NCBI RefSeq assembly: GCF_031458135.1 | Contig: NZ_JAVDXW010000001.1 | Location: 3,038,001-3,102,000, forward strand | Direction: 5' to 3' | DNA from: Haloactinomyces albus | GTDB lineage: Bacteria > Actinomycetota > Actinomycetes > Mycobacteriales > Pseudonocardiaceae | DNA length: 64,000 nt | Part shown: one piece after another, positions 29,516-39,219 of the stretch | Position numbering within the stretch: the stretch's first letter is position 1 | Layout of the letters: each line of letters begins with the position of its first letter | Made by a program: the position numbers and the translations under genes | The notes under the pieces: model-generated | Seen by the model: the letters and a program-made list of their open reading frames with translations, nothing else | Databases searched by the model: none | What the model was told of the DNA's origin: nothing

Positions 29516-30817
29516 ATGGACGCGCGCACGTTCGTCACCGAGTATCTGATGCTCGGTTTGCGGTTCGACCGGATCGCCGCCGGATTCGTCGACTGCTACA
29601 CCGGAGATGCGGAATTGCGCAGGAGGGTGCACGACGAGCCACGGCCCGACCCGGCACGGCTCGCGGCGATGGCCGGACGGTTGCGCGCCGACCTGGCCGA
29701 GACCGACCTGGCCGAGACCGATCCGATCGAGGCCGGCACCGGTCCGTGCGCGAGCGAGCTGCCACAGCAGCGTCGGCGATTCCTGGATTCGCAACTGGCC
29801 GCGCTGGAGTGTTCCGGCCGCATCCTCGCAGGGGAGCGCCTGCCCTTCCGGAGCGAGGTGGAGGCGTACTTCCAGGTCACCATCGCAAGAGGGGATCAGG
29901 ACGCCTACCGGCGGGCACACGTCGAACTCGCCGAGGTCCTGCCCGGAGGAGGGGCACTGCGGGAACGAATCGCTGCGGTTCGCGAGTCCGAGCGGGTGCC
30001 GATCGGCAAGCTCGAACCCTGTGTGCGGGCTCTGTCCGGTGCGTTGCGTGCTCGGGTGCGGCAGAGATTCGGTCTGCCCGAGCAGGAAGACGTCGAATAC
30101 CGCCTCGTGACCGGCCGACCGTGGAGCGGATTGCACAGCTATCTCGGGAATTACCGGTCACGAGTGGCCGTCAACGCCGACTCGCCGCAGCGTATGGCGA
30201 ACCTGGCGCACCTGGTCGCCCACGAGGCCTATCCCGGACACCACACGCAGCACTGCCGCAGAGGCAGTCGGTCGCCTGCCGGGACCTCCGCCGACGCAGC
30301 GCCGTCGAGCAGGCCCAGGCGGGATGAACAGGACCTCTCCCTGGTGAACACGCCGCAGTGCCTGATGTCCGAAGGGCTCGCCGACCTCGGACTCCACGCC
30401 GCGATCGGAGCCGGATGGGGGCCGTGGGCGGCGGAGATCTTCGCCGACCTTGGTCTGCGCCTGGAAGGCGAGCGAGCGGAACGGATGACCGAGATCCTGG
30501 ATCGGCTTCGGCCGGTGCGGCAGGACGCGGCGCTGATGCTGCACGAGGAGCACGCCGACGAAACCGAGGTCATCGCCTACCTGCAGCGGTGGCTGCTGGT
30601 CCCGGAAGAGCGGGCCCGCAGACTGGTCGGTTTTCTGGCGCATCCGCTGTGGCGGGCTTACACCACCACCTATGTGGAGGGTTACCGGCTGCTGCGTTCC
30701 TGGCTGCGTGCCCGGCCACAGGAAGTCACCCCGGAGGAGCGGTACCGGCGGCTGCTGGACGAGCCCCTCGTGCCGCGGAGCCTGCGTGCGGAACTGGCGG
30801 GCAGGACACGGATATGA
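29516..30817 (+). CDS. DUF885-like putative zinc hydrolase
   Basis: A 433-residue protein with the DUF885 hallmark HEAYPGHHTQH, an HExxH-like metal motif, followed about 40 residues later by LMSEGLADLGLH, which supplies a third acidic ligand, and a C-terminal YVEGYRLLRSWL. Related proteins act as peptidases or amidases, but the substrate of this subgroup is not known. It is shorter than typical DUF885 proteins (550 or more) and lacks a signal peptide, so it is cytoplasmic. It overlaps the PfkB kinase start by 4 bases (ATGA), so the two are coupled. An imperfect internal repeat AETDLAETD occurs near residue 65. Confidence 0.78.
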   Translation: MDARTFVTEYLMLGLRFDRIAAGFVDCYTGDAELRRRVHDEPRPDPARLAAMAGRLRADLAETDLAETDPIEAGTGPCASELPQQRRRFLDSQLAALECSGRILAGERLPFRSEVEAYFQVTIARGDQDAYRRAHVELAEVLPGGGALRERIAAVRESERVPIGKLEPCVRALSGALRARVRQRFGLPEQEDVEYRLVTGRPWSGLHSYLGNYRSRVAVNADSPQRMANLAHLVAHEAYPGHHTQHCRRGSRSPAGTSADAAPSSRPRRDEQDLSLVNTPQCLMSEGLADLGLHAAIGAGWGPWAAEIFADLGLRLEGERAERMTEILDRLRPVRQDAALMLHEEHADETEVIAYLQRWLLVPEERARRLVGFLAHPLWRAYTTTYVEGYRLLRSWLRARPQEVTPEERYRRLLDEPLVPRSLRAELAGRTRI

Positions 30818-31725
30818 CATCGCAACCGCGGGTGCTGTGCGCCGGGCTCGCCACGCTCGATCTCGTTCAGCGTGTCGAGGAGTTTCCCGGCCCGAACGAG
30901 AAGGTGACCGCATTGGACGCCGACCTGCTCGCGGGCGGGCCGGCCACGGGTGCGGCGCTCACGGCGGCTGCGCTGGGAGCGCGTACGACGCTGGTGACCG
31001 CATTGGGCAGTCACCCGCTGGCCGAGGTGGTCCGCTCCGAACTGACCGGATACGGGGTGGAGATCATCGATACGGATCCGCACAAGGCGGGGACACCGCC
31101 CGTGTCCGCCGTGTCCGTACGTGCGAGCACCGGCGAACGCAACGTCGTATCCAGGAACGCCGGGGGTGGGGACATCGCTTCCGACTTCCTCCCGGATGCG
31201 GCGGAGGCGGACGTGGTGCTGCTCGACGGGCATCACCCCGAACTCGCCACTCGCGTCGCGGCGTCTGCGCAACAGCGACGGATCCCGATCCTGCTGGATG
31301 CCGGAAGTTGGAAACCGGTACTCGGCGAGCTGCTCCCCCTGGTCGATGTCGCGGTCTGCTCGGCGGACTTCCGCGCCCCGGCGACGACGTGTCTCCTCGA
31401 TCAGGGACCGGCACTGCTGGACCACGGAGTGCGCGCGGTGGCCGTCACGCGGGGGCCGGAGCCGGTTCTGTGGTGGCGGGCCGGACAAAACCGGGTGGCC
31501 GGTGAGGTCTCCGTTCCGCAGGCGACGGCCGTGGACACGCTGGGCGCGGGCGATGTCTTTCACGGCGCCCTCGCTCGAGCGATGGCGTCGATGCCGTGGT
31601 TCGAGGATTTTCCCGGTGCTCTCGGTGTCGCCGCGCGGGTTTCGGCGAGCAGGGTCGAGCACACCGGCCGCCGGAGCTGGCTCACCGACCTGCAGCAGAG
31701 CAAGGATTCGGCGCCGTTCGAGTGA
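30814..31725 (+). CDS. PfkB-family carbohydrate or nucleoside kinase
   Basis: A 303-residue ribokinase-fold enzyme. The N-terminal signature is LCAGLATLDLVQRVEEFPGP with the glycine pair in LLAGGPATGAALTAAALGA. The C-terminal signature is AVDTLGAGDVFHGALARAM, with the catalytic Asp in GAGDVF. The substrate is not evident; the gene is translationally coupled to a DUF885-like hydrolase, which gives no clear pathway. A 17-bp tandem duplication spans its stop codon. Confidence 0.85.
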   Translation: MTSQPRVLCAGLATLDLVQRVEEFPGPNEKVTALDADLLAGGPATGAALTAAALGARTTLVTALGSHPLAEVVRSELTGYGVEIIDTDPHKAGTPPVSAVSVRASTGERNVVSRNAGGGDIASDFLPDAAEADVVLLDGHHPELATRVAASAQQRRIPILLDAGSWKPVLGELLPLVDVAVCSADFRAPATTCLLDQGPALLDHGVRAVAVTRGPEPVLWWRAGQNRVAGEVSVPQATAVDTLGAGDVFHGALARAMASMPWFEDFPGALGVAARVSASRVEHTGRRSWLTDLQQSKDSAPFE

Positions 31726-31747
31726 CGCTGCCGTTCGAGTGACGCTG
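31714..31747. repeat. 17-bp tandem duplication across the kinase stop codon
   Basis: CCGTTCGAGTGACGCTG occurs twice in direct succession. The first copy contains the TGA stop of the PfkB kinase; the second is untranslated. It looks like recent slippage or an unequal event without effect on the protein. Confidence 0.85.
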
Positions 31748-32036
31748 TTACTCACCCGATCGGACCAGTGAGATCACCATGAGCACCTGTGTGGTGTGTG
31801 GCGACGAGGTGACGATCCGTTGAATCACCTGTGTGGCTGGCTGTCTACAGCGGCATGGTAAGGGTAGCGTCCGCGGGTGACGGGCCGTGTCCTATGCGGT
31901 CCGTCCGGGGAGGCCCTGGCCGTGGCTATTGGCAGGATCGGACGGTTCCCCCGGCACCGGTCCGGCCCGAAGCGGTGAGGGCGGCCCGGCCCGCCGACGA
32001 GCGGACGTGGCCCGCCACGCCCGCGAGGGAGTAGCC
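31726..32036. other. 311-bp region upstream of phoH2, with spaced direct repeats and a possible short ORF
   Basis: Two copies of CACCTGTGTGG stand at 31784-31794 and 31826-31836, 42 bp apart (four helical turns), a spacing that suits an operator. A 67-codon frame (GTG 31831 to stop 32034) ends 2 bases before phoH2. In mycobacteria phoH2 is preceded by a small coupled gene, phoAT, proposed as its antitoxin; this frame sits in that position but shows no clear sequence support and may be noncoding. Confidence 0.4.
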
Positions 32037-33413
32037 GTGACCACACGACGTTCCCAGCCTCAAGCGGAAACACCCACCCAGGCCACCGGCCGTGAACCGA
32101 GCCACTCTTCCGGCAGTATCGGGGCGCGCACCTATGTCCTCGACACCTCGGTGTTGCTGTCGGACCCGTGGGCGATGACCCGGTTCGCCGAGCACAGCGT
32201 GGTCCTGCCGCTGGTGGTCATCAGCGAGTTGGAAGGCAAGCGCCAACACCCCGAGCTCGGCTGGTTCGCCAGAGAGGCCCTGCGTGGCCTCGACGAGCTC
32301 CGGACACGCCACGGCAGGCTCGATGTGCCGGTTCCGGTGGGTGAGCAGGGAGGTCACCTGCACGTCGAGTTGAATCACTCGGACCCGCAGGTGTTGCCGC
32401 CCGGTTTCCGTACCGACTCCAACGATGCCCGGATCCTCGCGTGCGCGTTGAACCTCGCCGCCGAGGGCAACGAGGTGACCCTCGTCACCAAGGACATGCC
32501 GATGCGGGTCAAAGCCGCCTCGGTTGCGTTGGAGGCCGAGGAGTATCGAGCGCAGGACGTGATCTCGTCCGGCTGGACGGGCATGGCCGATGTGGATGTG
32601 CCCCCGAACTCCGTGGACGCTCTGTTCAAGGAGGGCACGGCCGATCTCGACGGTGCCAGGGAGTTGCCCGCCAACACGGGGGTCCGGCTGCTGGCCGGAC
32701 AGCAGAGCGCCCTGGGGCGGGTCACCGCGGACAAGCAGGTCAAGTTGGTCCGCGGCGACCGCGATGTATTCGGACTGCACGGCCGGTCGGCCGAACAGCG
32801 GATCGCGTTGGATCTGCTGCTCGATCCCGACGTCGGGATCATGTCGATGGGCGGGCGCGCCGGGACCGGAAAGTCGGCGCTCGCGCTGTGTGCCGGCCTG
32901 GAAGCGGTGCTGGAACGCCAGCAGCACCGCAAGGTCGTGGTGTTCCGCCCGGTCTACGCGGTCGGCGGACAGGAGCTGGGCTACCTGCCGGGCAGCGAGG
33001 GCGAGAAGATGCAGCCCTGGGGGCAGGCGGTCTACGACACACTGGGCGCGCTGGCCAGCCAGAACGTGCTCGACGAGGTCGTCGACCGGGACATGCTCGA
33101 AGTGCTGCCGTTGACCCACATCAGGGGTCGCTCCCTGCACGACTCGTTCGTGATCGTCGACGAAGCACAGTCGTTGGAGCGCAACGTGCTGTTGACGGTG
33201 CTCTCCCGACTCGGGACGAACTCACGAGTGGTGCTCACCCATGACGTCGCCCAGCGCGACAACCTGCGGGTCGGGCGTCACGACGGCGTGGCGGCGGTCA
33301 TCGAAAAGCTCAAGGGCCATCCCCTGTTCGCGCACATCACGCTGACGCGGTCGGAGCGTTCCCCGGTGGCGGCCCTGGTCACCGAGATGCTGGAGGAGGA
33401 GTTCACACCCTGA
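32037..33413 (+). CDS. phoH2: PhoH2-type PIN-PhoH ribonuclease/helicase
   Basis: A 458-residue two-domain protein. The N-terminal PIN nuclease (about 35-165) has acidic residues in [37 protein letters not shown] and [11 protein letters not shown]. The C-terminal PhoH ATPase has Walker [28 protein letters not shown] and Walker [12 protein letters not shown]. The mycobacterial homolog (Rv1095) unwinds and cuts RNA in an ATP-dependent way and behaves as a toxin of a toxin-antitoxin pair. The GTG start has GAGGGA 6 bases upstream. A long-stem terminator follows. Confidence 0.93.
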   Translation: MTTRRSQPQAETPTQATGREPSHSSGSIGARTYVLDTSVLLSDPWAMTRFAEHSVVLPLVVISELEGKRQHPELGWFAREALRGLDELRTRHGRLDVPVPVGEQGGHLHVELNHSDPQVLPPGFRTDSNDARILACALNLAAEGNEVTLVTKDMPMRVKAASVALEAEEYRAQDVISSGWTGMADVDVPPNSVDALFKEGTADLDGARELPANTGVRLLAGQQSALGRVTADKQVKLVRGDRDVFGLHGRSAEQRIALDLLLDPDVGIMSMGGRAGTGKSALALCAGLEAVLERQQHRKVVVFRPVYAVGGQELGYLPGSEGEKMQPWGQAVYDTLGALASQNVLDEVVDRDMLEVLPLTHIRGRSLHDSFVIVDEAQSLERNVLLTVLSRLGTNSRVVLTHDVAQRDNLRVGRHDGVAAVIEKLKGHPLFAHITLTRSERSPVAALVTEMLEEEFTP

Positions 33414-33424
33414 CGCAGGAGATG

Positions 33425-33482
33425 GTGAACGCGTCGCTGTGGCGGCCGGAACGCTGCCGGAATGCCACAACGACGCGTTCAC
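33425..33482 (+). terminator. Long-stem terminator after phoH2
   Basis: GTGAACGCGTCG pairs with CGACGCGTTCAC, extended after one mismatch by TGTGGC/GCCACA, with a GC-rich loop of 20 bases that contains its own CCGG repeats. It begins 12 bases after the phoH2 stop. Confidence 0.75.
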
Positions 33483-33551
33483 CCGCTCACTCCGGCGTGG
33501 ATGTCCGATTCGTTCAATGCGGGGCATCCGGGCGGCTTCTATGGTTCGCGC

Positions 33552-33947
33552 ATGACGATGCAATTCAGTGCTGTGGGCCTGGTCGCCGAGGACATGGCGG
33601 CGACACTGGCGTTTTACCGACTGCTCGGTCTCGACTTCCCGGCCGATGCCGACGCCGAACCGCACGTCGACGTGCTCCTGCCGAGCGGGGTGCGGTTGAT
33701 GTGGGACACCGCGGAGACGGTGCGCTCGATCGATCCCACCTGGACATCGCCGTCCGGTGGGCACCGGGTGGCGCTGGCCTTCGACTGCGGTACACCAGCC
33801 GCAGTGGACAGTGCGTACGCCGAGATCACCGCAGCGGGACACGACGGGCACCACGAGCCGTGGGATGCCTTCTGGGGCCAGCGCTACGCGACCGTGCTCG
33901 ACCCCGACGGCAACCCCGTGGACCTGTTCGCCTCCCTCACGACGTGA
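33552..33947 (+). CDS. VOC-family (glyoxalase/bleomycin-resistance fold) protein
   Basis: A 131-residue single-domain vicinal-oxygen-chelate protein: AVGLVAEDMAATLAFYRLLG opens the first betaalphabetabetabeta unit, HVDVLLPSGVRLMWDT closes it, and RYATVLDPDGNPVDLFA is the typical second-unit end. Members include isomerases, dioxygenases and drug-sequestering proteins. The usual first metal-ligand His near the N-terminus is replaced, so a binding role is as likely as catalysis. The start is ATG 33552; upstream in-frame codons belong to the terminator region. Its 3' end overlaps the convergent AraC-type gene by 11 bp. Confidence 0.82.
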   Translation: MTMQFSAVGLVAEDMAATLAFYRLLGLDFPADADAEPHVDVLLPSGVRLMWDTAETVRSIDPTWTSPSGGHRVALAFDCGTPAAVDSAYAEITAAGHDGHHEPWDAFWGQRYATVLDPDGNPVDLFASLTT

Positions 33948-34611
33948 CCAGTGCCGCGAAGCTCGCCCCGGCAAGGTCCCGAGTTTCCCGGATCAGGTGG
34001 GCCTGGTCGGCGTAACCGGCGTGTGCGGCGATCACCGCGCCGGCCAGTCCCGATTCGACGAGGTGCAGCGCGGCCCGGAAACGCAGAATCCGCGCCAGCG
34101 TTTTCGGGCCGTACCCGAACTGTTGCAGGCTCCAGCGATGGAGCTGTCTCTCACTCAGGTTCACGTGGTCGGCGACCGTGGACACCGGCGCGCCCTCGCG
34201 GAGCAGTCCGACGATCGCCGACGTTCGTGGGTCCTGCCCGACGTTCGGGTGCGATCGGGCGAAGGACTCCAGCACACGGCCGGGATCGGCTGCTTCGGCG
34301 ACCTGTTCGACGAACGATCTCGTGCGACTGTCGCGCACGACCTCGGTCAGCGGCACGTGGGTGTTGCGCAGTTCGGTGGCGGGAACTCCCAGCAGACCGG
34401 GCAGGGAACCCGGCGGGAAGCGCAGACCGACGTAGCGGTCACTCGCGTGCCCGTGTACCTCGTGCGGGCGCGTGTCCGGGCCTGCGACGACGACCTCGCC
34501 GCCCGTCCGGATCAGATCCATACACCCGTCGGGCAGCACGAACCCCGAGCCGGGGATCGTCGCCTGCCACACGACCGCACCGGGGATCACCGACCGCCGT
34601 TCCTCGTACAC
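33937..34611 (-). CDS. AraC-family transcriptional regulator
   Basis: A 224-residue regulator. The N-terminal half (VLPDGCMDLIRTGGEVVVAG) resembles the cupin-like DUF6597 sensor often seen in this subgroup. The C-terminal half holds two helix-turn-helix motifs (VSTVADHVNLSERQLHRW and LAGAVIAAHAGYADQAHLIR). The GTG start is the first codon of the homologous region. It is convergent and overlapping with the VOC gene, which suggests a functional pair, as AraC/VOC pairs are common, but the ligand is unknown. Confidence 0.85.
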   Translation of the reverse strand: MYEERRSVIPGAVVWQATIPGSGFVLPDGCMDLIRTGGEVVVAGPDTRPHEVHGHASDRYVGLRFPPGSLPGLLGVPATELRNTHVPLTEVVRDSRTRSFVEQVAEAADPGRVLESFARSHPNVGQDPRTSAIVGLLREGAPVSTVADHVNLSERQLHRWSLQQFGYGPKTLARILRFRAALHLVESGLAGAVIAAHAGYADQAHLIRETRDLAGASFAALVTS

Positions 34612-34783
34612 GCTCGGAGTCTACCGAGCACTCCCGACACGGAGTCGGATTCACCGTGCAGATACGGCCGACGGCGAAGTCGCGACCTCGTGTCGGGGAG
34701 TCCGATTGCGACGACGATGGAATCGGCGATTCCTTTCGAGTGCTGCTCCCGGACGATCTGGTACCCCTGGGTGCGGTCTAGTT

Positions 34784-35330
34784 GTGGATGAGGATGTCGA
34801 GTTGGTCGGTGGCGTGGAGAAGCGGAACATCCAGGTCGTCGACTACGATTCTTGTTGGCCGAAGCGGTTCCGGGCAGAACGAGGTCGTTATTGCCGCAGT
34901 TCTGGGGCCGGTGGCGCGCAGGATCGAGCACGTCGGTTCCACGGCGTGTACCGGGCCTTGCCGCCGAAACCCATAGTGGATATCAACGTCAGCGTGTCCG
35001 ACGTGGCCGAGGAGACGGCCTACCCTGATCCACTGCAGCAGGCGGGGGACCAGCTCCGCGTACGCGAGCCAGGGCATCGCATGCTGCGCACCCCGGCGCG
35101 CGATGTCCACACCCACGTCTGCGACATCGGAAGTGACTGGGAACGTCGACACCTGCTGTTTCGGGACTGGTTGCGTCACAGCGAGTCGGACCGCGCGCGA
35201 TACGCGGCGGCTCAAGCAGGAGCTCGCCAAGCGGGACTGGATCGATATGAACGCCCACGCGGACGCCAAGTCCCCACTTGTCGCAGAGATCACCACACGT
35301 GCAGAAGTCTGGGCTGGATCCGGTGGCTGG
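34784..35330 (+). pseudogene. Frameshifted GrpB-family nucleotidyltransferase-like gene
   Basis: GrpB (UPF0157) homology is continuous in order but scattered over two frames: IQVVDYDSCWPKRFRAERGR in one, then VVIAAVLGPVARRIEHVGST in another, back to PPKPIVDINVSVSDVAEET through LRVREPGHRMLRTPARDVHTH and RHLLFRDWLRHSESDRARYA in the first, then LKQELAKRDWIDMNAHADAK in the second. At least three frameshifts are needed, so no full protein can be made. Intact relatives are about 170-200 residues. Decay here marks the start of the accessory zone. Confidence 0.8.
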
Positions 35331-35373
35331 AGGTTTTCACACCAGGAACATGGGGGTTCGTCGGATGGGGCAG

Positions 35374-35435
35374 CAATCGATCGACGACTGCTGTGATCGA
35401 CTGATGGCACGAGTGCTTCGGCAGTCGATCGATTG
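35374..35435. repeat. Three-armed inverted repeat with alternative pairings
   Basis: Arm 1 (CAATCGATCGACGACTGC, 35375-35391), arm 2 (GATCGACTG, 35395-35403) and arm 3 (CAGTCGATCGATTG, 35422-35435). Arm 3 can pair with arm 1 (about 14 bp with a 3-base bulge) or perfectly with arm 2 (9 bp). A further GCACGAGTGC hairpin lies in the loop. The pairings exclude each other. It lies in a 207-bp gap without a gene, between the broken grpB and the phosphotransferase. Confidence 0.6.
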
Positions 35436-35471
35436 TCGGGGATTCTTCGCCGAGGCCCGCCTGGGTGATCT

Positions 35472-35526
35472 TGGTGTTGAAGTTTTCCCTAAAACTGATC
35501 CTTCTCCCCAGTGCGCAGGGGCGTGC
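35472..35526 (-). repeat. Copy A of a repeated 3' element (second copy at 15911-15963)
   Basis: On the minus strand, 17 bases after the phosphotransferase stop, the sequence runs CTGCGCACTGGGGAGAAGG, then AGTTTTAGGGAAAACT (a perfect 6-bp stem with loop AGGG), then TCAACACCA. It matches copy B after ilvA in order and spacing, with about a two-base difference in the middle. It is in gene orientation, like copy B. Confidence 0.45.
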
Positions 35527-35542
35527 AGTTTTGTCGGCGGGT

Positions 35543-36484
35543 TCAGCCGGAGTCGGGGACACCTGCTGTGACCCAGCCTCGGATCTGTTGCGCTGCTTGC
35601 TCCGCGATGGGATGCCCGACGGGGCGGGTGACCAGGTCGCTGAGCGCGAACATGTCCAAAACGCGCCCCAGGTAGGCCCATTGTTCGAGGAGAGGCAGGT
35701 CAGCGGGTTGTTGATCGGCAAAGGCGGCGCGGAAGCCGTCGAGGAAGCAGGCGGGGTAGTCGACGCCGAACCGGACCATGTTCGCGGCGTCGGCGTAAGG
35801 GCAGCCGGAATAGCTGAATTCCCAGTCCAGGAGGGCGTTGACGCGCCAGCCGCTGCATGTGCGCGCGACTAGGATGTTCTTGGGGTTGATGTCGGAATGC
35901 ACGAGGCGGGTGTGGTGGTCGATGTCGACCAGCGAAGGGGCGTGGGTCGTGCACAGGTCCACCCACGCCGCTCGCGTGGCCCGGTCCAGACGGGCTCGGG
36001 GAGTGGCGGCCATGCAGTTCACGGCGATCTCGGGCAGTTGCCGTGACCACGGGCGTTCCGCGGGGATGGTGAGGGCCTCGTCGGCGAAGAAGCCTCGGCG
36101 GTCGAACGTCGCCGCGCCGATGCCGGCGACGACACGTCCCACTTCCGCGCCGAGTTCGGCCAGGTCCGTTCCGCTGTGCTCTCCTTCGGAGAGCACACGA
36201 CTCAACGGTGTTCCTGCCACGTGTTCCAGGACCATGGCTGGTCGAGTGCGCTCATCGGTGGCAGGCACGGTGAGTAGCACCTGCGGGACGGGAACGTATC
36301 GGCGGGCCATGTCCATGACCGTGCCTTCAATGGCGGGGTCCGCATCGCCGAGCCGGACGACGACCTGGCCGTCGGTCAGCGTGAGCAGGCACGTTTCGTG
36401 CGAGAATCCGCCGGCCAAGGTGCGTGTCGCCATCACGTGGCTTCCCAGTGCGGCGGCGATGCCGTGAACCTCCTGAGTCCGCAT
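35543..36484 (-). CDS. Aminoglycoside phosphotransferase (APH)-family kinase-like protein
   Basis: A 313-residue protein with the choline-kinase/APH fold. A Gly-rich nucleotide loop (TLAGGFSHETCLL) precedes MVLEHVAGTPLSRVL at the hinge. The Brenner motif is RLVHSDINPKNILVA, with catalytic Asp and the Asn, and the metal-binding Asp is in NALLDWEFSYSGCP. The substrate may be a small metabolite rather than an antibiotic; resistance cannot be inferred. The start ATG is by homology. It sits alone between decayed elements and may be acquired. Confidence 0.82.
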   Translation of the reverse strand: MRTQEVHGIAAALGSHVMATRTLAGGFSHETCLLTLTDGQVVVRLGDADPAIEGTVMDMARRYVPVPQVLLTVPATDERTRPAMVLEHVAGTPLSRVLSEGEHSGTDLAELGAEVGRVVAGIGAATFDRRGFFADEALTIPAERPWSRQLPEIAVNCMAATPRARLDRATRAAWVDLCTTHAPSLVDIDHHTRLVHSDINPKNILVARTCSGWRVNALLDWEFSYSGCPYADAANMVRFGVDYPACFLDGFRAAFADQQPADLPLLEQWAYLGRVLDMFALSDLVTRPVGHPIAEQAAQQIRGWVTAGVPDSG

Positions 36485-36540
36485 CGACCCAGTCTCGCGC
36501 AGCCGAGGTAGCCGAGGCTGTGGATCCTCGGCGAGTGTGG

Positions 36541-36735
36541 TCAGTGTCGTGTGTCGAAGTCGCCGTGCTCGGTGTGGTCGAGGAAAGAACGCCATGCACC
36601 TGGGGTGACGGTGAAGGTGTCGCTCGGAGCCTTGGAGTCACGGACCCCGATACCCGTGCCTGCGATCCGGACCTCCACGCAGTTGTCGCTAGCACCGGAA
36701 CTCCGTGTGCTCTTGAACCAACCGGTGTCCAACAT
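36541..36735 (-). CDS. DUF397 small protein
   Basis: A 64-residue protein matching the actinobacterial DUF397 pattern: WFKSTRSSGASDNCVEVRI, then VRDSKAPSDTFTVTPGAWRS and a short tail. Such genes usually follow an XRE regulator with a DUF5753 domain and form a developmental or toxin-antitoxin-like pair. Here the upstream gene is only a 62-codon frame overlapping it by one base (TGATG), so the regulator is missing or reduced. Confidence 0.85.
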   Translation of the reverse strand: MLDTGWFKSTRSSGASDNCVEVRIAGTGIGVRDSKAPSDTFTVTPGAWRSFLDHTEHGDFDTRH

Positions 36736-36923
36736 CAGACTTCCTCAAGGATCTGTTCGATCAACATCTTCGAGTCGTCAGGGGACAGCGCGAGCTCGTG
36801 TATCTGCTCAGAATGCTGCTGGACCGCAACGTCCTGCAGCAGCTCGTGGACCTCGGCAACAGGGTGATGGCCGAACTGGACGCCCCGGAAACCCCCTCGG
36901 TGCCGTGAACCGATGGGTCTCAC
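36735..36923 (-). CDS. 62-residue ORF coupled to DUF397, unknown
   Basis: Reads from GTG 36923 and stops with TGA overlapping the DUF397 ATG by one base, which favours real translation. The C-terminal half is helix-prone and acidic (HELALSPDDSKMLIEQILEE). It has no helix-turn-helix. It may be a reduced relic of the XRE/DUF5753 gene that normally precedes DUF397, or an independent small protein. Confidence 0.5.
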   Translation of the reverse strand: MRPIGSRHRGGFRGVQFGHHPVAEVHELLQDVAVQQHSEQIHELALSPDDSKMLIEQILEEV

Positions 36924-36928
36924 CGGAG

Positions 36929-36958
36929 GTTGGTCAATTTCTCGCGAAATTGACCAAC
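36929..36958. terminator. Hairpin with core shared with 27095-27126
   Basis: GTTGGTCAATTTC pairs with GAAATTGACCAAC (13 bp) around the loop TCGC, directly downstream of guaB1 on the minus strand and before the small-ORF pair. The core CAATTTCTCGCGAAATTG has the same design as the palindrome after the DUF255 gene. Confidence 0.75.
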
Positions 36959-36965
36959 GTCATGG

Positions 36966-38568
<1,603 letters not shown>

Positions 38569-39158
38569 TTATCTGGCTTCGATGAACAGCAGGCGCGCTG
38601 CGTCGCCGAACTGCTCCAGGTAGCTGGCATCTCTTCGTTGATCGGCCAGCACTGATCCACAAGTGATATCCGGAAGCCACAGGAGCGGTTCGTCCGTACC
38701 TACGGCGAACGTGACGTGTAGCCCTTGTGAGATCAGCTTTTTTCGTCGGCATGCGTCCACCATGTCGACGTCGTGCCTGTCGTTTCGTGTCTGGCGTTTC
38801 GTGCCTGGCGAGCTTCGAACATGATGGTATCGGCACCTGCCTGTTCGAGCTCGGGAAGCAGAACTTCCATACATTTGCGTCGCCCCCGCTCGGCGCGAAG
38901 ATGTGTCGCACGGCCGATGACGGACACACTCGCAAGGCCGAATGCACTGACAACCTTGACGCTCTCGTTTCGTCGCTGCTGTGGTTCCTTGTTCCAGTGC
39001 AGCTTTTCGCCGCCTTGCTGCAGGCCACGTAGCGTGGAACGGGTCTCTTCGGCATCGGCGAGGTCGACGATGTTGGCAGTGAGGATATAAACGCCGATGT
39101 TCAGGTCATACGACTCGTCGACGTAGGCGGCGAAGAACACCGGCGCACTACAGCGCAA
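38569..39158 (-). pseudogene. DUF3800-family gene broken by a 14-bp tandem repeat
   Basis: The first frame gives a DUF3800-like start (FFAAYVDESYDLNIGVYIL with the Asp-Glu pair, later GGEKLHWNKEPQQRRN and MEVLLPELEQAGADTIMFEA). The rest (RHDVDMVDACRRKKLISQG, LLWLPDITCGSVLADQRRDA) continues in the next frame. The switch falls inside an imperfect tandem repeat of period 14 on the minus strand (CGCCAGGCACGAAA, CGCCAGACACGAAA, CGACAGGCACGACG; about 38771-38812). An extra 14-bp unit accounts for the shift. DUF3800 proteins have an RNase H-like fold and are often found with defence or mobile genes. The product is truncated and presumably inactive. Confidence 0.78.
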
Positions 39159-39219
39159 ACGTCAGTTCGAGATCAAGTTCGATCACCCGTTCGAGTGGAC
39201 TTTCGCGAAGCAGGACTTG

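Noticed and set aside
34612-34783. Possible gene upstream of the AraC regulator
   Set aside because: Only short frames; probably the regulator promoter and the lost 5' part of grpB.
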